Shown: positions 35,871-44,335 of the stretch, one piece after another
How positions within the stretch are numbered: position 1 is the first letter of the stretch
How the letters are laid out: each line of letters starts with the position of its first letter
NCBI RefSeq assembly: GCF_000582785.1
Contig: NZ_HG931173.1
Span: 805,865 to 869,864, forward strand
Reading direction: 5' to 3'
DNA from: Candidatus Blastococcus massiliensis AP3
GTDB taxonomy: Bacteria > Actinomycetota > Actinomycetes > Mycobacteriales > Geodermatophilaceae
Length of the DNA: 64,000 nucleotides
Program-made: the position numbers and the translations under genes
Notes under the pieces: generated by a model
The model's input: only the letters and a program-made list of their open reading frames with translations
The model's database searches: none
What the model was told of the DNA's origin: nothing

Positions 35871-36470
35871 ATGCTCGGGGAAGAAGACGTGCTGCGGCTG
35901 CTGCGCACCGGCACCGCGGCCGAGCACGACGACGTCGAACGCACCCTCGACCTGCTCGACCCGTCGCTGAGCCGGGCGCGGCTGGCGCACGTGCTGGACC
36001 TGATGCACGGCTTCTGGCGGGCCGCCGAGAGCGGGCTCGACCGGTGGGCGGACGCCTTCCCCGTCGACGCCGGGACGGTGGCGTGGCCGCGCCGCCGCCG
36101 CGCGGAGCTGTTCGCAGCGGACCTGCGGGCCCTGGGGACCGCGGCGTCCGCGCCGCTGCCGCAGCTCCCTCCGGTGCCCGGCACCGACGAGGCACTGGGC
36201 CGCATGTACGTGCTCGAGGGCTCCACCCTGGGCGGCGTCTTCATCGACCGGCACCTGGCCGGCCTGCTGGACCTGGCCGGTGTCCGCGTGCGCGCCTTCT
36301 CGCCCTACGGCGAGGAGACCGGCGCCATGTGGGCGGCGTTCCGGCGGGCCACCCGTGCACGTGTGGCCGGCGGCGGCGACAGCGCGACGATGCTGGCCTC
36401 GGCCCGCACGACCTTCGCCGCCCTGGCCGACTGGTGCCGGCCCGCCGCGGTGCCGGGCGTGCGGGCATGA
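35871..36470 (+). CDS. bphO: Heme oxygenase, bacteriophytochrome-associated
   Basis: 199 residues of the heme oxygenase fold. The N-terminal helix LLRTGTAAEHDDVERTLDLL has the probable proximal heme ligand His19. The distal-helix region is GRMYVLEGSTLGGVFIDRHL, the BphO-type signature. It converts heme to biliverdin IXalpha, the chromophore of the next gene product. The stop overlaps the phytochrome ATG by 4 nt, so synthesis of chromophore and photoreceptor is coupled. Confidence 0.9.
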   Translation: MLGEEDVLRLLRTGTAAEHDDVERTLDLLDPSLSRARLAHVLDLMHGFWRAAESGLDRWADAFPVDAGTVAWPRRRRAELFAADLRALGTAASAPLPQLPPVPGTDEALGRMYVLEGSTLGGVFIDRHLAGLLDLAGVRVRAFSPYGEETGAMWAAFRRATRARVAGGGDSATMLASARTTFAALADWCRPAAVPGVRA

Positions 36471-38788
36471 CCGGCGCCGGCCCCGACATCGAGTTCCTCG
36501 CACCGGGCACGCCGATCGACCTGACCAACTGCGAGCGCGAGCCGATCCACGTGCCCGGGAGCATCCAGCCCCGCGGCGTCCTCGTCGTCGTGAGCGACCC
36601 CGACCGCGTCGTCCAGCAGGTGTCGGAGAACCTCGCGGAACTGACCGGCGTCCCGTGGGACCAGGCACTGGGCCGCCCGCTGGCCGACGTCCTGGGCAAG
36701 GCCCCGGCCGCGGAGGTGATCCGCTCCTCCGGCGCCTTCGGCGATCTCCGCGAGCGCAACCCCGTCGAGCTCGTCCTCGACGTCGCGGGCGAGAGCGTGC
36801 CGTTCGACGCGATCCTGCACCGCACGGTGATCCCCGGCGACCTGCCCACCTCGAGCCTGGTGGTCGAGCTGGAACCGGCGCGCGGGCCCCGGCCGTTCTC
36901 CTTCCCGAACACCTACCAGGCCGTCCGCGGCACCATCGGCGAGCTCAACCGGGCCTCGTCGCTCCAGGAGCTCTACGACATCACCGCCCAGGCGGTGCGC
37001 ACCCTGACCGGCTTCGACCGCGTGATGGTCTACCGCTACGACGCCGACTACAACGGCGAGGTCGTCGCCGAGGCGCGCTCGCAACTCGTGCCCAATTCCT
37101 TCCTGGGGCTGCACTACCCGGCCTCGGACATCCCCGCCCAGGCGCGGGCGCTGTACGAGAAGAACTGGATCCGGCTGATCTCCGACGTCGACTACGAGCC
37201 CGCGGTGCTGCAGCCGACGGCGCACCCGGTGAGCGGGGAGCCGCTGGACCTGACGTACTCGACCCTGCGGAGCGTCTCGCCGATCCACATCGAGTACTTG
37301 AAGAACATGGGCGTGCGCGCCTCCATGTCGATCTCGCTGCTGCGCGACGACACGCTCTGGGGCCTCATCGCCTGCCACCACTACAGCGGCCCCCACGCCC
37401 CGCCGTACGCCACCCGCGCGGCGGCGGAGTTCCTCGGCTCGACGCTCTCCCTGCGGCTGGTCGACCGCGCCGAGGAGGACGAGGTGAGCAGGGCGCTGCG
37501 GGCCCGCTCGACGCTCACCCGGATGACCGCGGCCACCCTCGACGAGGACCGTGCGCTCACCGACTCGCTCCTGGGCTCCCCCGGCCTGCTGGACCTCGTG
37601 CCCGCCGACGGCGTCGCGGTCCGCCTGCAGGGCCAGGCCGGCAGCAGCGGGACCCCCCTGCCGCCCGGGGTCGCCGACGCGGTGGTCGCGTGGGCCGCGA
37701 GCCACGGGGACGACGTCGTCGCGACCGACTCGCTGCGGCGCGACGCCCCGCTCCTCGCCACTCCGGTCGAGCCGGCCTCCGGCGTCCTGGTGCTGCCGCT
37801 GCCGGAGCGCCAGTACGTGCTCTGGTTCCGCGCCGAGGCCGTGCGGCACATCGACTGGGGCGGCGACCCGCACAACAAGGCGATCGCCGAGCAGGAGGGC
37901 GACGAGATCCGGCTGAGCCCCCGCAAGTCCTTCGACCGCTGGCGGGAGACCGTGCGCGACCGGTCGGACCCGTGGACCTCCGCGCAGGTCGCCGAGGCAG
38001 GAGAGCTGCGCACCCACCTGCTCGAGGCGCTCTACGCCCGCTCCCGCAGCGTCGTGCGCGCGGCGGAGACCCTGCAGCGCAACCTGCTGACCGAGCCGGT
38101 ACCGCCCGCGGGGTGCGATCTCGCCGTCCGATACGTGCCCGCCGCCCGCGAGGCCCAGGTCGGCGGCGACTGGTACGACGTGTTCGACCAGTCCGACGGC
38201 TCGACGGTCCTGGTGATCGGTGACGTCGCCGGCCACGACACCCGCGCGGCGGCGACCATGGCCCAGCTTCGGGGACTGCTCCGGGGCATCGCCTACGCCG
38301 GCAGCGCCGGCCCGGCCGCCGTGCTCGGCCAGCTGGACGCGGCCATCGACGGGCTCGGTCTGGGCGCGCTGGCCACGGTGCTGGTGGGCCGGCTCGAGCA
38401 CGCCGCACCCGGCTCCGACGACGGCCGCACGCGGGTGCGCTGGGCCAGCGCCGGGCACCTGCCGCCGCTGGTGTGCGACCGGAGCGGCGCCGTGCAGGTC
38501 CTCGACACCCCACGCCCCGGGCTGATGCTCGGGGTGGACCCGAGCCGGCCGCGCGCGGAACACGAGCTCGTCCTCGAGCCCGGCGGCACGCTCCTGCTCT
38601 ACACCGACGGCCTCGTCGAGCGGCGCGACCAGGTCTTCGACGACGGCGTCGCGCGGCTCGCCGGTGCGCTCGGCGACCTGGGCGGGCGCCCCGTCGCCGA
38701 ACTGTGCGACGAGCTGCTGGCCCGCCTGCTGCCGCCGCGCGTCGAGGACGACGTCGCGCTCCTGGCCCTCCGGCTCCACGAGCGCTGA
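36467..38788 (+). CDS. bphP: Bacteriophytochrome with SpoIIE-type phosphatase output
   Basis: 773 residues. The photosensory module is PAS (about 1-125), GAF (about 140-320) and PHY (about 330-515). Biliverdin should attach to Cys22 (DLTNCEREPIH). GAF holds PASDIP (218-223) and the pyrrole-binding His274; the PHY tongue has PRKSF (485-489). Instead of a histidine kinase, residues about 545-770 form a PPM/SpoIIE phosphatase with VGGDWYDVF (metal Asp568), IGDVAGHDTRAAA, YTDGLVERRD (Asp714) and a final DDVALLAL. All metal ligands look intact. It probably dephosphorylates an anti-anti-sigma protein in response to red/far-red light. No such partner is adjacent. Arg replaces the usual His in IQPRG. 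Confidence 0.93.
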   Translation: MTGAGPDIEFLAPGTPIDLTNCEREPIHVPGSIQPRGVLVVVSDPDRVVQQVSENLAELTGVPWDQALGRPLADVLGKAPAAEVIRSSGAFGDLRERNPVELVLDVAGESVPFDAILHRTVIPGDLPTSSLVVELEPARGPRPFSFPNTYQAVRGTIGELNRASSLQELYDITAQAVRTLTGFDRVMVYRYDADYNGEVVAEARSQLVPNSFLGLHYPASDIPAQARALYEKNWIRLISDVDYEPAVLQPTAHPVSGEPLDLTYSTLRSVSPIHIEYLKNMGVRASMSISLLRDDTLWGLIACHHYSGPHAPPYATRAAAEFLGSTLSLRLVDRAEEDEVSRALRARSTLTRMTAATLDEDRALTDSLLGSPGLLDLVPADGVAVRLQGQAGSSGTPLPPGVADAVVAWAASHGDDVVATDSLRRDAPLLATPVEPASGVLVLPLPERQYVLWFRAEAVRHIDWGGDPHNKAIAEQEGDEIRLSPRKSFDRWRETVRDRSDPWTSAQVAEAGELRTHLLEALYARSRSVVRAAETLQRNLLTEPVPPAGCDLAVRYVPAAREAQVGGDWYDVFDQSDGSTVLVIGDVAGHDTRAAATMAQLRGLLRGIAYAGSAGPAAVLGQLDAAIDGLGLGALATVLVGRLEHAAPGSDDGRTRVRWASAGHLPPLVCDRSGAVQVLDTPRPGLMLGVDPSRPRAEHELVLEPGGTLLLYTDGLVERRDQVFDDGVARLAGALGDLGGRPVAELCDELLARLLPPRVEDDVALLALRLHER

Positions 38789-38819
38789 CCTCCTCCTCAC
38801 CCGGGTGTGGCCGCGCGGG

Positions 38820-39083
38820 TCAGTCCTGGCCGGGGGCCTCGAAGCGCGGTACGAGCCCGTCGTCGGGCGGACCGCCGGAGGCCGGGAGCGGTCCCTCGTC
38901 CTCGGCGGCCCGGACCTCGGCGATGACGGGCTCGGACCGTCCGACGTCGCGCTCGAGGGCGGCGAGCAGCCGCTCCTCGCTCGGCGACAGGTCACCGGGT
39001 CCGAGATGGCCGCCGTGCCCCGCCTCGGGGCCCGTCGCCATGGCGGTGTCGGGGGTGGGGTCCTGCGGATCGGGCACGGTCAT
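38820..39083 (-). CDS. Small acidic hypothetical protein
   Basis: 87 residues, Pro/Gly/Asp-rich, with one helix (SPSEERLLAALERDVG). No recognised family. It lies 11 bp downstream of the short-chain dehydrogenase gene on the same strand. Low-complexity ends suggest partial disorder. Confidence 0.5.
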   Translation of the reverse strand: MTVPDPQDPTPDTAMATGPEAGHGGHLGPGDLSPSEERLLAALERDVGRSEPVIAEVRAAEDEGPLPASGGPPDDGLVPRFEAPGQD

Positions 39084-39094
39084 GCGCTGCCTCC

Positions 39095-39868
39095 TCATCG
39101 GGGGAAGTTCGGCTCGAGTCGCGGCACGATCTGCATCTCGGGGACGAACGCCGAGGGATGCAGCAGCACGAGGGTGCGCACCATCTCGGCCACGGCCGAC
39201 GGCGGCATCATCAGGTGGGACGGGATGCCCCACTGCTCCATCATCGGCGTGTCCATCGCGGCCGGGATGACCGACTGCACGCGGCACGGGAAGGGCCGTT
39301 CGCTGCCGTCGGGCTGCCGCACGGCCTTCTCCCGCAGCTCGCGCTGGATGCACCTCGTCCCGTTGAGGAACCCGGCCTTCGACCCGTTGTAGGCGATGGC
39401 ACCGCTGCCGGAGGTGATCGCCGACAGCGACACGATGTGCACGACGTCGGCGGTGCGCCCCTCCGGCAGGTGCTGCACCCGCTTGGTGAACTCGCTGGTG
39501 AGGAAGACCGGTCCCTCGAAGTTCACCGCCTGCACCCGCCGGTAGTCGGCGAGGTCGATGTCGGTGATGTAGCCCGGCCGGTCGATGCCCGCGACGTTGA
39601 CCAGGATGTCGAAGCTGTCGCCGTGCCGGTCGAACAGCCCGGCGACCGCGGTGCGCCGGCTCTCGTCGTCGGTGACGTCCAGGGCGACGACCTCGGCCGA
39701 GCCCCCGGCGTCGGCCACCAGGCCCCGCGTCGCCTCGCTGCCCGCGGCGTCGATGTCCGCGATCGCCACGTGCGCACCGGCCTCGGCCAGGGCCACCGCG
39801 GTGGCTCTCCCCAGCCCGCTCGCACCGCCGGTGACGAGTGCGACGCGCCCCTTCAGCGGCTCCTCCAT
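39095..39868 (-). CDS. Short-chain dehydrogenase/reductase
   Basis: 257 residues, classical SDR. Cofactor motif TGGASGLGR, NAG-equivalent NVAGIDRP, catalytic Ser in IVSLSAITSGSG, and YNGSK as the YxxxK motif. ADIDAAG after the second strand suggests NAD(H) preference. Substrate unknown. Confidence 0.88.
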   Translation of the reverse strand: MEEPLKGRVALVTGGASGLGRATAVALAEAGAHVAIADIDAAGSEATRGLVADAGGSAEVVALDVTDDESRRTAVAGLFDRHGDSFDILVNVAGIDRPGYITDIDLADYRRVQAVNFEGPVFLTSEFTKRVQHLPEGRTADVVHIVSLSAITSGSGAIAYNGSKAGFLNGTRCIQRELREKAVRQPDGSERPFPCRVQSVIPAAMDTPMMEQWGIPSHLMMPPSAVAEMVRTLVLLHPSAFVPEMQIVPRLEPNFPR

Positions 39869-39948
39869 CGGTCCCCCACGTGACGCTCCGGTCGGTTCCC
39901 GACAGCCTCGCCGAGAACGTCGTCGACCGCAGGTCGGAGCGGGTCGGG

Positions 39949-40785
39949 TCAGCGGGGGACGCGGCCGGTGGCCACGACGCCCTGGAAGAGCGGCGGGGGC
40001 GGGGCCCAGGCGTCGGCCAGGGTCACCGTGCGCAACCCGCGTTCGCGGATCAGGTCGAGCAGCTCGCCGTAGACGGTGGTGACCGTCCGGTGGTTGGCGT
40101 GCCCGACGACGATCGTCTGCGCGGCGAACCATTCGCGGGCGTACCCGACGAGCTCGGGCCCGGTCAGCACCCGCGAATCGCCCAGCGTGCCGTTCCACAT
40201 CGCGATCGTCGGATGCCCGCAGTCGGCAGCGATCCGGTCGGTGCGCTCGTCGCGGGCACCGAACGGCGGCCGGAAGAACGGGGTCTCGCGGACGCCGAGG
40301 GTCCTCCGCAGGAAGTCCCGGTTGCGGGTGATCTCCTCGGCCACCTCGGCGTCGGTGAGCCGGGTCAGGTCGGGGTGGGACCACGTGTGGTTGCCGAAGG
40401 CGATCTGCCCGGACTCGGCGAGCGGCCGGAGGACGGCGGCGTTGTCCTCCCACGACCGGTACCGCCCGTTCGGGAAGAAGGTCAGCCGGACGTCGGCGTC
40501 GACGGCCAGGGCGGCGAAGGCTGCGACGACCTCGGAGTTCGTGCCGTCGTCGATGGTCAGCGCCAGCCCGTTCCCCTCACCCGGGAGCGCCGTGACCACC
40601 CCGGTCGGCGGCGGCAGCGCCGCCGGCGCCAGGGGTGCGGTGGCGGCTGCCGGCGACGGCGGAGCGGGTGCAGCGGCCGGGGCGGGCGTGGTCTCCCCTG
40701 CTCGCGTCCCGGTGACCGCGCCGCGAGCAGTGGCGGCCACGGCCAGACCGGCCGCGAGGGTGAGCAGGAACTCTCGTCGCTCCAC
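39949..40785 (-). CDS. Tat-exported polysaccharide deacetylase (NodB domain)
   Basis: 278 residues. A twin-arginine signal (MERREFLLTLAAGLAVAA), an Ala/Pro linker to about residue 60, then the NodB domain: motif 1 LTIDDGTN (Asp pair), motif 2 HTWSHPDL (metal His residues), motif 3 RPPFGARDE. It removes N-acetyl groups from a cell-wall or capsule glycan outside the membrane. The usual TFDDG is TIDDG here, a conservative change. Confidence 0.88.
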   Translation of the reverse strand: MERREFLLTLAAGLAVAATARGAVTGTRAGETTPAPAAAPAPPSPAAATAPLAPAALPPPTGVVTALPGEGNGLALTIDDGTNSEVVAAFAALAVDADVRLTFFPNGRYRSWEDNAAVLRPLAESGQIAFGNHTWSHPDLTRLTDAEVAEEITRNRDFLRRTLGVRETPFFRPPFGARDERTDRIAADCGHPTIAMWNGTLGDSRVLTGPELVGYAREWFAAQTIVVGHANHRTVTTVYGELLDLIRERGLRTVTLADAWAPPPPLFQGVVATGRVPR

Positions 40786-41013
40786 GGCGCGACGCTAGGC
40801 AGGCGCGGGAGCCCGTCCGGGCAGGCGCACGGCGACGCGCCGGGCCACCTCGCAGCGTCATCTCGCGGCAACGTGACGTCACCGATCGGGTCACCTCCGG
40901 TATCCGCGAGAATCCGTCGAGTAACCCTGGAGGGTGGAGTCACTCCAGCGATCGCACGAGCACGCTTCAGCAATCCCGCGGCTCGGCCGAAGCGACGAGG
41001 GACGCACCACCAC

Positions 41014-42843
41014 GTGCGGACCTGGAGCGAGACGATCGAGAGAGGTGCGGGTGTGCTGGGTCTCCGAAAGCCCCGCCTCGGCGTCCCGTGGGCGATCGTG
41101 GTGCTCACGGCGTGCGTGGTCGCCATCGCGGCGGCGCTGTTCGTCGTCGGCGTCCGCCCGCTGTCCGGAGCACCGACGGCACTGACCCTTCCGTGGGTGT
41201 TCTGGGTCGCCACCTTCCTGGTCGCCGAGACGCTGGTGGTCAACGTCCAGTGGCAGCGCGAGGCGCACATGTTCTCCATGGGCGACCTCGTGCTCGCCGG
41301 CGGCCTGCTCCTGGCGACGCCGCGCGACCTGGTCGTCGCCCAGGTCGTCGCCTGCGCGGTCCTGCTGGTCGTCCAGCGCCGCCAGCGTGGCGTGAAGCTG
41401 GTCTTCAACCTCGCCGTCTGCGCGCTCAACGCCTCCCTGGCCACGACCGTCTTCGCCGCCCTCGCCGGGACGACCGGGACGTGGGACTGGCTGGCGGCGC
41501 TCCTCGCCGTCCCGCTCAGCACGGCCGTGGGCGACCTGTTCATCGTCGCCGCGATCGCCATCTCCGAGGGGCGTGCCGAACTCGCCCCCTTCGTCGAGAT
41601 GTTCACGCTCTCGGTGCCGTTCAGCCTGGGCTCGGCAGCCTTGGGGGTGGTCATGGCCCGGTCCGCCGTCAGCGATCCCGCGTCGCTGGCGCTCCTCACG
41701 GTGCCGACGCTGCTCATCGTCGCCTCCTATCGGGCCTACACCGGCGCCCGCGAGCAGCGGGAGAACCTCCGCGTCCTCCACGAGGTGACGTCCCTGCTGC
41801 ACACCAGCGGCGACAGCGAGGAAGCGCTCGGCCACTTCCTGGACTCCGTGCGCTCGGCGTTCCGCGCCGAGATGGCCGAGCTCGTCCTGCTGGGGCCGGC
41901 GGATCGTGAGGGCGCCACCGTCAGCCGTAGCCGTGAGGGCGCCGAGGCCGTGGTCATGGCGCCCCTCGACGACCACGAGGGTCACCGCCGACTCGTGCAC
42001 CTGGCCACCGCCTCGGGAGCCCTCACCTCTCGCACCGGCACGGGCCCGGTGCAGCACCTGGCCCGCTACATCTCCGGCCGCGGGATGAAGGACGCCATGG
42101 TCGCCGCGCTGCGCACCGAGGACCGCGTGCACGGGCTGCTGCTCGTCGGCGGGCGCTTCGGCGACAGCACGACCTTCAGCTCCAGCGACCTGGCCCTGCT
42201 CGACACCTTCGCCCGCCACGTCGCGACGACGCTGGAGCGGGGCCGCCTGGAGGAGAACCTGCGCCAGGTCACCGACCTCAAGGAGCAGCTGCGTCACCAG
42301 GCCCTGCACGACCCGCTCACCGGACTCCCCAACCGGACGCTGATCCTGGACCGGGTGCGGCAGGCGGTGGACAGCGCCCGGCGCACCGCGATCTGGCCCG
42401 CCGTCCTCTACCTCGACCTCGACGGCTTCAAGCAGGTCAACGACACGTTCGGTCACGAGGCCGGCGACGTCCTGCTGCGCACCGTCGCCGACCGGCTCCG
42501 CAGCTGCCTGCGGCCCGGCGACACCGCTGCGCGCATGGGTGGCGACGAGTTCGTCGTCCTGCTCGACGGGCCGATCGACCGGGTCGACGTCGTCGGCGTC
42601 GTCGACCGGATCCGCGCCCAGCTCGACCTCCCCGTGGTCCTCGCCGGCGACGTCGTCACGACGGTCGGCGCGAGCATCGGCGTCGCGCTGGGGGGCGAGA
42701 CCGTCGCCGACGCCGACGCCCTCGTGCGACAGGCCGACAGCGCGATGTACACGGCCAAGCGCGCCCCGGACGTCCGCTTCCTCGTCCACGAACCCGCCCA
42801 GGACGTCCAGGTCGCGCGGACGGGCCCCGCCGCAGCGAACTAG
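41014..42843 (+). CDS. Membrane diguanylate cyclase with GAF domain
   Basis: 609 residues. The N-terminal half has about eight hydrophobic segments (residues 20-240), then a GAF-like domain (about 255-410), a short coiled coil and a GGDEF domain (about 430-595). The active site GGDEF is at 509-513. RPGD, the inhibitory I-site (RxxD), lies exactly five residues before it, so product feedback is expected. It makes c-di-GMP from two GTP. GTG 41014 is the most upstream reasonable start; GTG 41053 is an alternative. Confidence 0.9.
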   Translation: MRTWSETIERGAGVLGLRKPRLGVPWAIVVLTACVVAIAAALFVVGVRPLSGAPTALTLPWVFWVATFLVAETLVVNVQWQREAHMFSMGDLVLAGGLLLATPRDLVVAQVVACAVLLVVQRRQRGVKLVFNLAVCALNASLATTVFAALAGTTGTWDWLAALLAVPLSTAVGDLFIVAAIAISEGRAELAPFVEMFTLSVPFSLGSAALGVVMARSAVSDPASLALLTVPTLLIVASYRAYTGAREQRENLRVLHEVTSLLHTSGDSEEALGHFLDSVRSAFRAEMAELVLLGPADREGATVSRSREGAEAVVMAPLDDHEGHRRLVHLATASGALTSRTGTGPVQHLARYISGRGMKDAMVAALRTEDRVHGLLLVGGRFGDSTTFSSSDLALLDTFARHVATTLERGRLEENLRQVTDLKEQLRHQALHDPLTGLPNRTLILDRVRQAVDSARRTAIWPAVLYLDLDGFKQVNDTFGHEAGDVLLRTVADRLRSCLRPGDTAARMGGDEFVVLLDGPIDRVDVVGVVDRIRAQLDLPVVLAGDVVTTVGASIGVALGGETVADADALVRQADSAMYTAKRAPDVRFLVHEPAQDVQVARTGPAAAN

Positions 42844-42877
42844 CCGGAACGCCCGGCCTGCTCACCGCGGCCGACGG

Positions 42878-43405
42878 TCACGCCGGAGGAAGCAGGCCGG
42901 CGTCCTCGATCATCCGCGCCTGCTCCCGACACCAGGGCGACCACGCGTCGCCCTCGGTCTCCTGGCGACGCCGGAACGCCGCCCAGTCGAGCACCTCCCA
43001 CTCACCGACCTCGGTCGGGTCGGGGGCGGGCGAACCGGTGAAGCGGCCCAGGTAGACGGGGCAGATCTCGTTCTCCACGACACCGAGGAACTCGGCGCGG
43101 TACCGGTAACCGGGCAGCGCCGGACGGATGTCGCTCACCTCCAGGCCCAGCTCGAAGTCAGCGCGCCGGGCGATGGCGGCGCCGTCGTCCTCGTCCGGCC
43201 CGGGATGGCCGCAGACGGTGTTGGTCCACATGCCCGGGAAGGTCTGCTTGTCCGCGGCGCGCCGGGTGACCAGCAGCCGGCCGTCGTCGTCGAACAGGTA
43301 CGCCGAGAAGGCGCGGTGCAGCGGTGTCTCCCCGTGGTGGACGAGCGGCTTGGGCATGGTGCCGATGGACCGGCCGGACTCGTCGACCAGCACGATCAGC
43401 TCCAT
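42878..43405 (-). CDS. idi: Isopentenyl-diphosphate delta-isomerase, type 1
   Basis: 175 residues, Nudix-like. The catalytic Cys is in MWTNTVCGHP, the Glu in ENEICPVY, and metal ligands include HHGETPLHRAFS. It interconverts isopentenyl and dimethylallyl diphosphates for isoprenoids, including carotenoids. The Met before ELIVLVDESG was chosen as start; three more in-frame residues pairs upstream are possible but less typical. Confidence 0.92.
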   Translation of the reverse strand: MELIVLVDESGRSIGTMPKPLVHHGETPLHRAFSAYLFDDDGRLLVTRRAADKQTFPGMWTNTVCGHPGPDEDDGAAIARRADFELGLEVSDIRPALPGYRYRAEFLGVVENEICPVYLGRFTGSPAPDPTEVGEWEVLDWAAFRRRQETEGDAWSPWCREQARMIEDAGLLPPA

Positions 43406-43482
43406 GCCTGCTTGTCTCCTCACCGGTGGACCCTTCGGGCGCCGCTCGTCACGACAGTAGAGCCGTTCTTTGGCACAGTCGC

Positions 43483-44331
43483 GTGGTGGACAGCTTCCGC
43501 CGTGACGGCCTCACCTTCGACGTCCGCGATGCCGGGCCGGACGACGGCGAGCCCGTCGTCCTCCTGCACGGCTTCCCGCAGGACTCCGCCGCCTGGGACC
43601 GGGTCGCACCGGCCCTGCACCAGCACGGCCTGCGCACGCTGGCGCCCGACCAGCGCGGCTACTCACCCATGGCCCGCCCGCGAGGCCGCGCGCACTACCG
43701 CCTCCGCGAGACGGTCGGCGACGTGCTGGCCCTGCTGGACGCCGCAGGCCTCGAGAGCGCCCACGTCGTCGGGCACGACTGGGGCGGCATCGTGGGCTGG
43801 GGGCTGGGCGCCTGGCACCCGGACCGGGTGCGCACGCTGACCGCCCTCTCCGTCCCCCATCCCGCCGCGATGTCCAAGGCGCTGGTCACCAGCGACCAGG
43901 GACTCCGGTCCCTCTACATGGGCCTGTTCCAGGTGCCGGTGCTGCCCGAGCGGATGCTGCTCGCCGGCGACGGCGCGGTGCTGCGCCGGCTGCTGCACAG
44001 CGGCGGCCTGACGGACGACGTCGTCGACCACTACGTCCGCCGCATGCAGGAGCCGGGCGCCCTGTCGGCCGCGCTGGGCTGGTACCGGGCGCTGCCGTGG
44101 ACGGGTCGCGACCCGGTGGGCAGGGTCCGCGTGCCCACGCTGCACGTGTGGAGCACCGGCGACGCCTTCCTCGGCCGGACGGCGACCGAGGCCACCGAGC
44201 GCTTCGTCGACGCCCCCTACCGGCTGGAGGTGCTGGAGGGGGTGCCGCACTGGATCCCGGAGCTCGCCGCCGAGCGCGTCGCCGAGCTGGTCACCGCGCA
44301 CGTGCGCACGGTCGGCCGCTCGGCAGACTGA
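43483..44331 (+). CDS. Alpha/beta hydrolase, epoxide hydrolase-like
   Basis: 282 residues. Oxyanion motif LLHGFPQD, and VVGHDWGGIVGW with an Asp at the nucleophile position, as in epoxide hydrolases and haloacid-type dehalogenases rather than Ser hydrolases. A cap domain covers about 130-215, and the catalytic His lies in GVPHWIPEL. Tandem GTG starts (43483, 43486). The ATG of the next transporter is only 4 bp after the stop, so the two may share a substrate. Confidence 0.85.
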   Translation: MVDSFRRDGLTFDVRDAGPDDGEPVVLLHGFPQDSAAWDRVAPALHQHGLRTLAPDQRGYSPMARPRGRAHYRLRETVGDVLALLDAAGLESAHVVGHDWGGIVGWGLGAWHPDRVRTLTALSVPHPAAMSKALVTSDQGLRSLYMGLFQVPVLPERMLLAGDGAVLRRLLHSGGLTDDVVDHYVRRMQEPGALSAALGWYRALPWTGRDPVGRVRVPTLHVWSTGDAFLGRTATEATERFVDAPYRLEVLEGVPHWIPELAAERVAELVTAHVRTVGRSAD

Positions 44332-44335
44332 CGGC

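Noticed and set aside
40868-40884. GTGACGTCAC palindrome between the deacetylase and diguanylate cyclase as a CRP-type site
   Set aside because: It lacks the 6-bp spacer of TGTGA-N6-TCACA sites; one short GC-rich palindrome is expected by chance.
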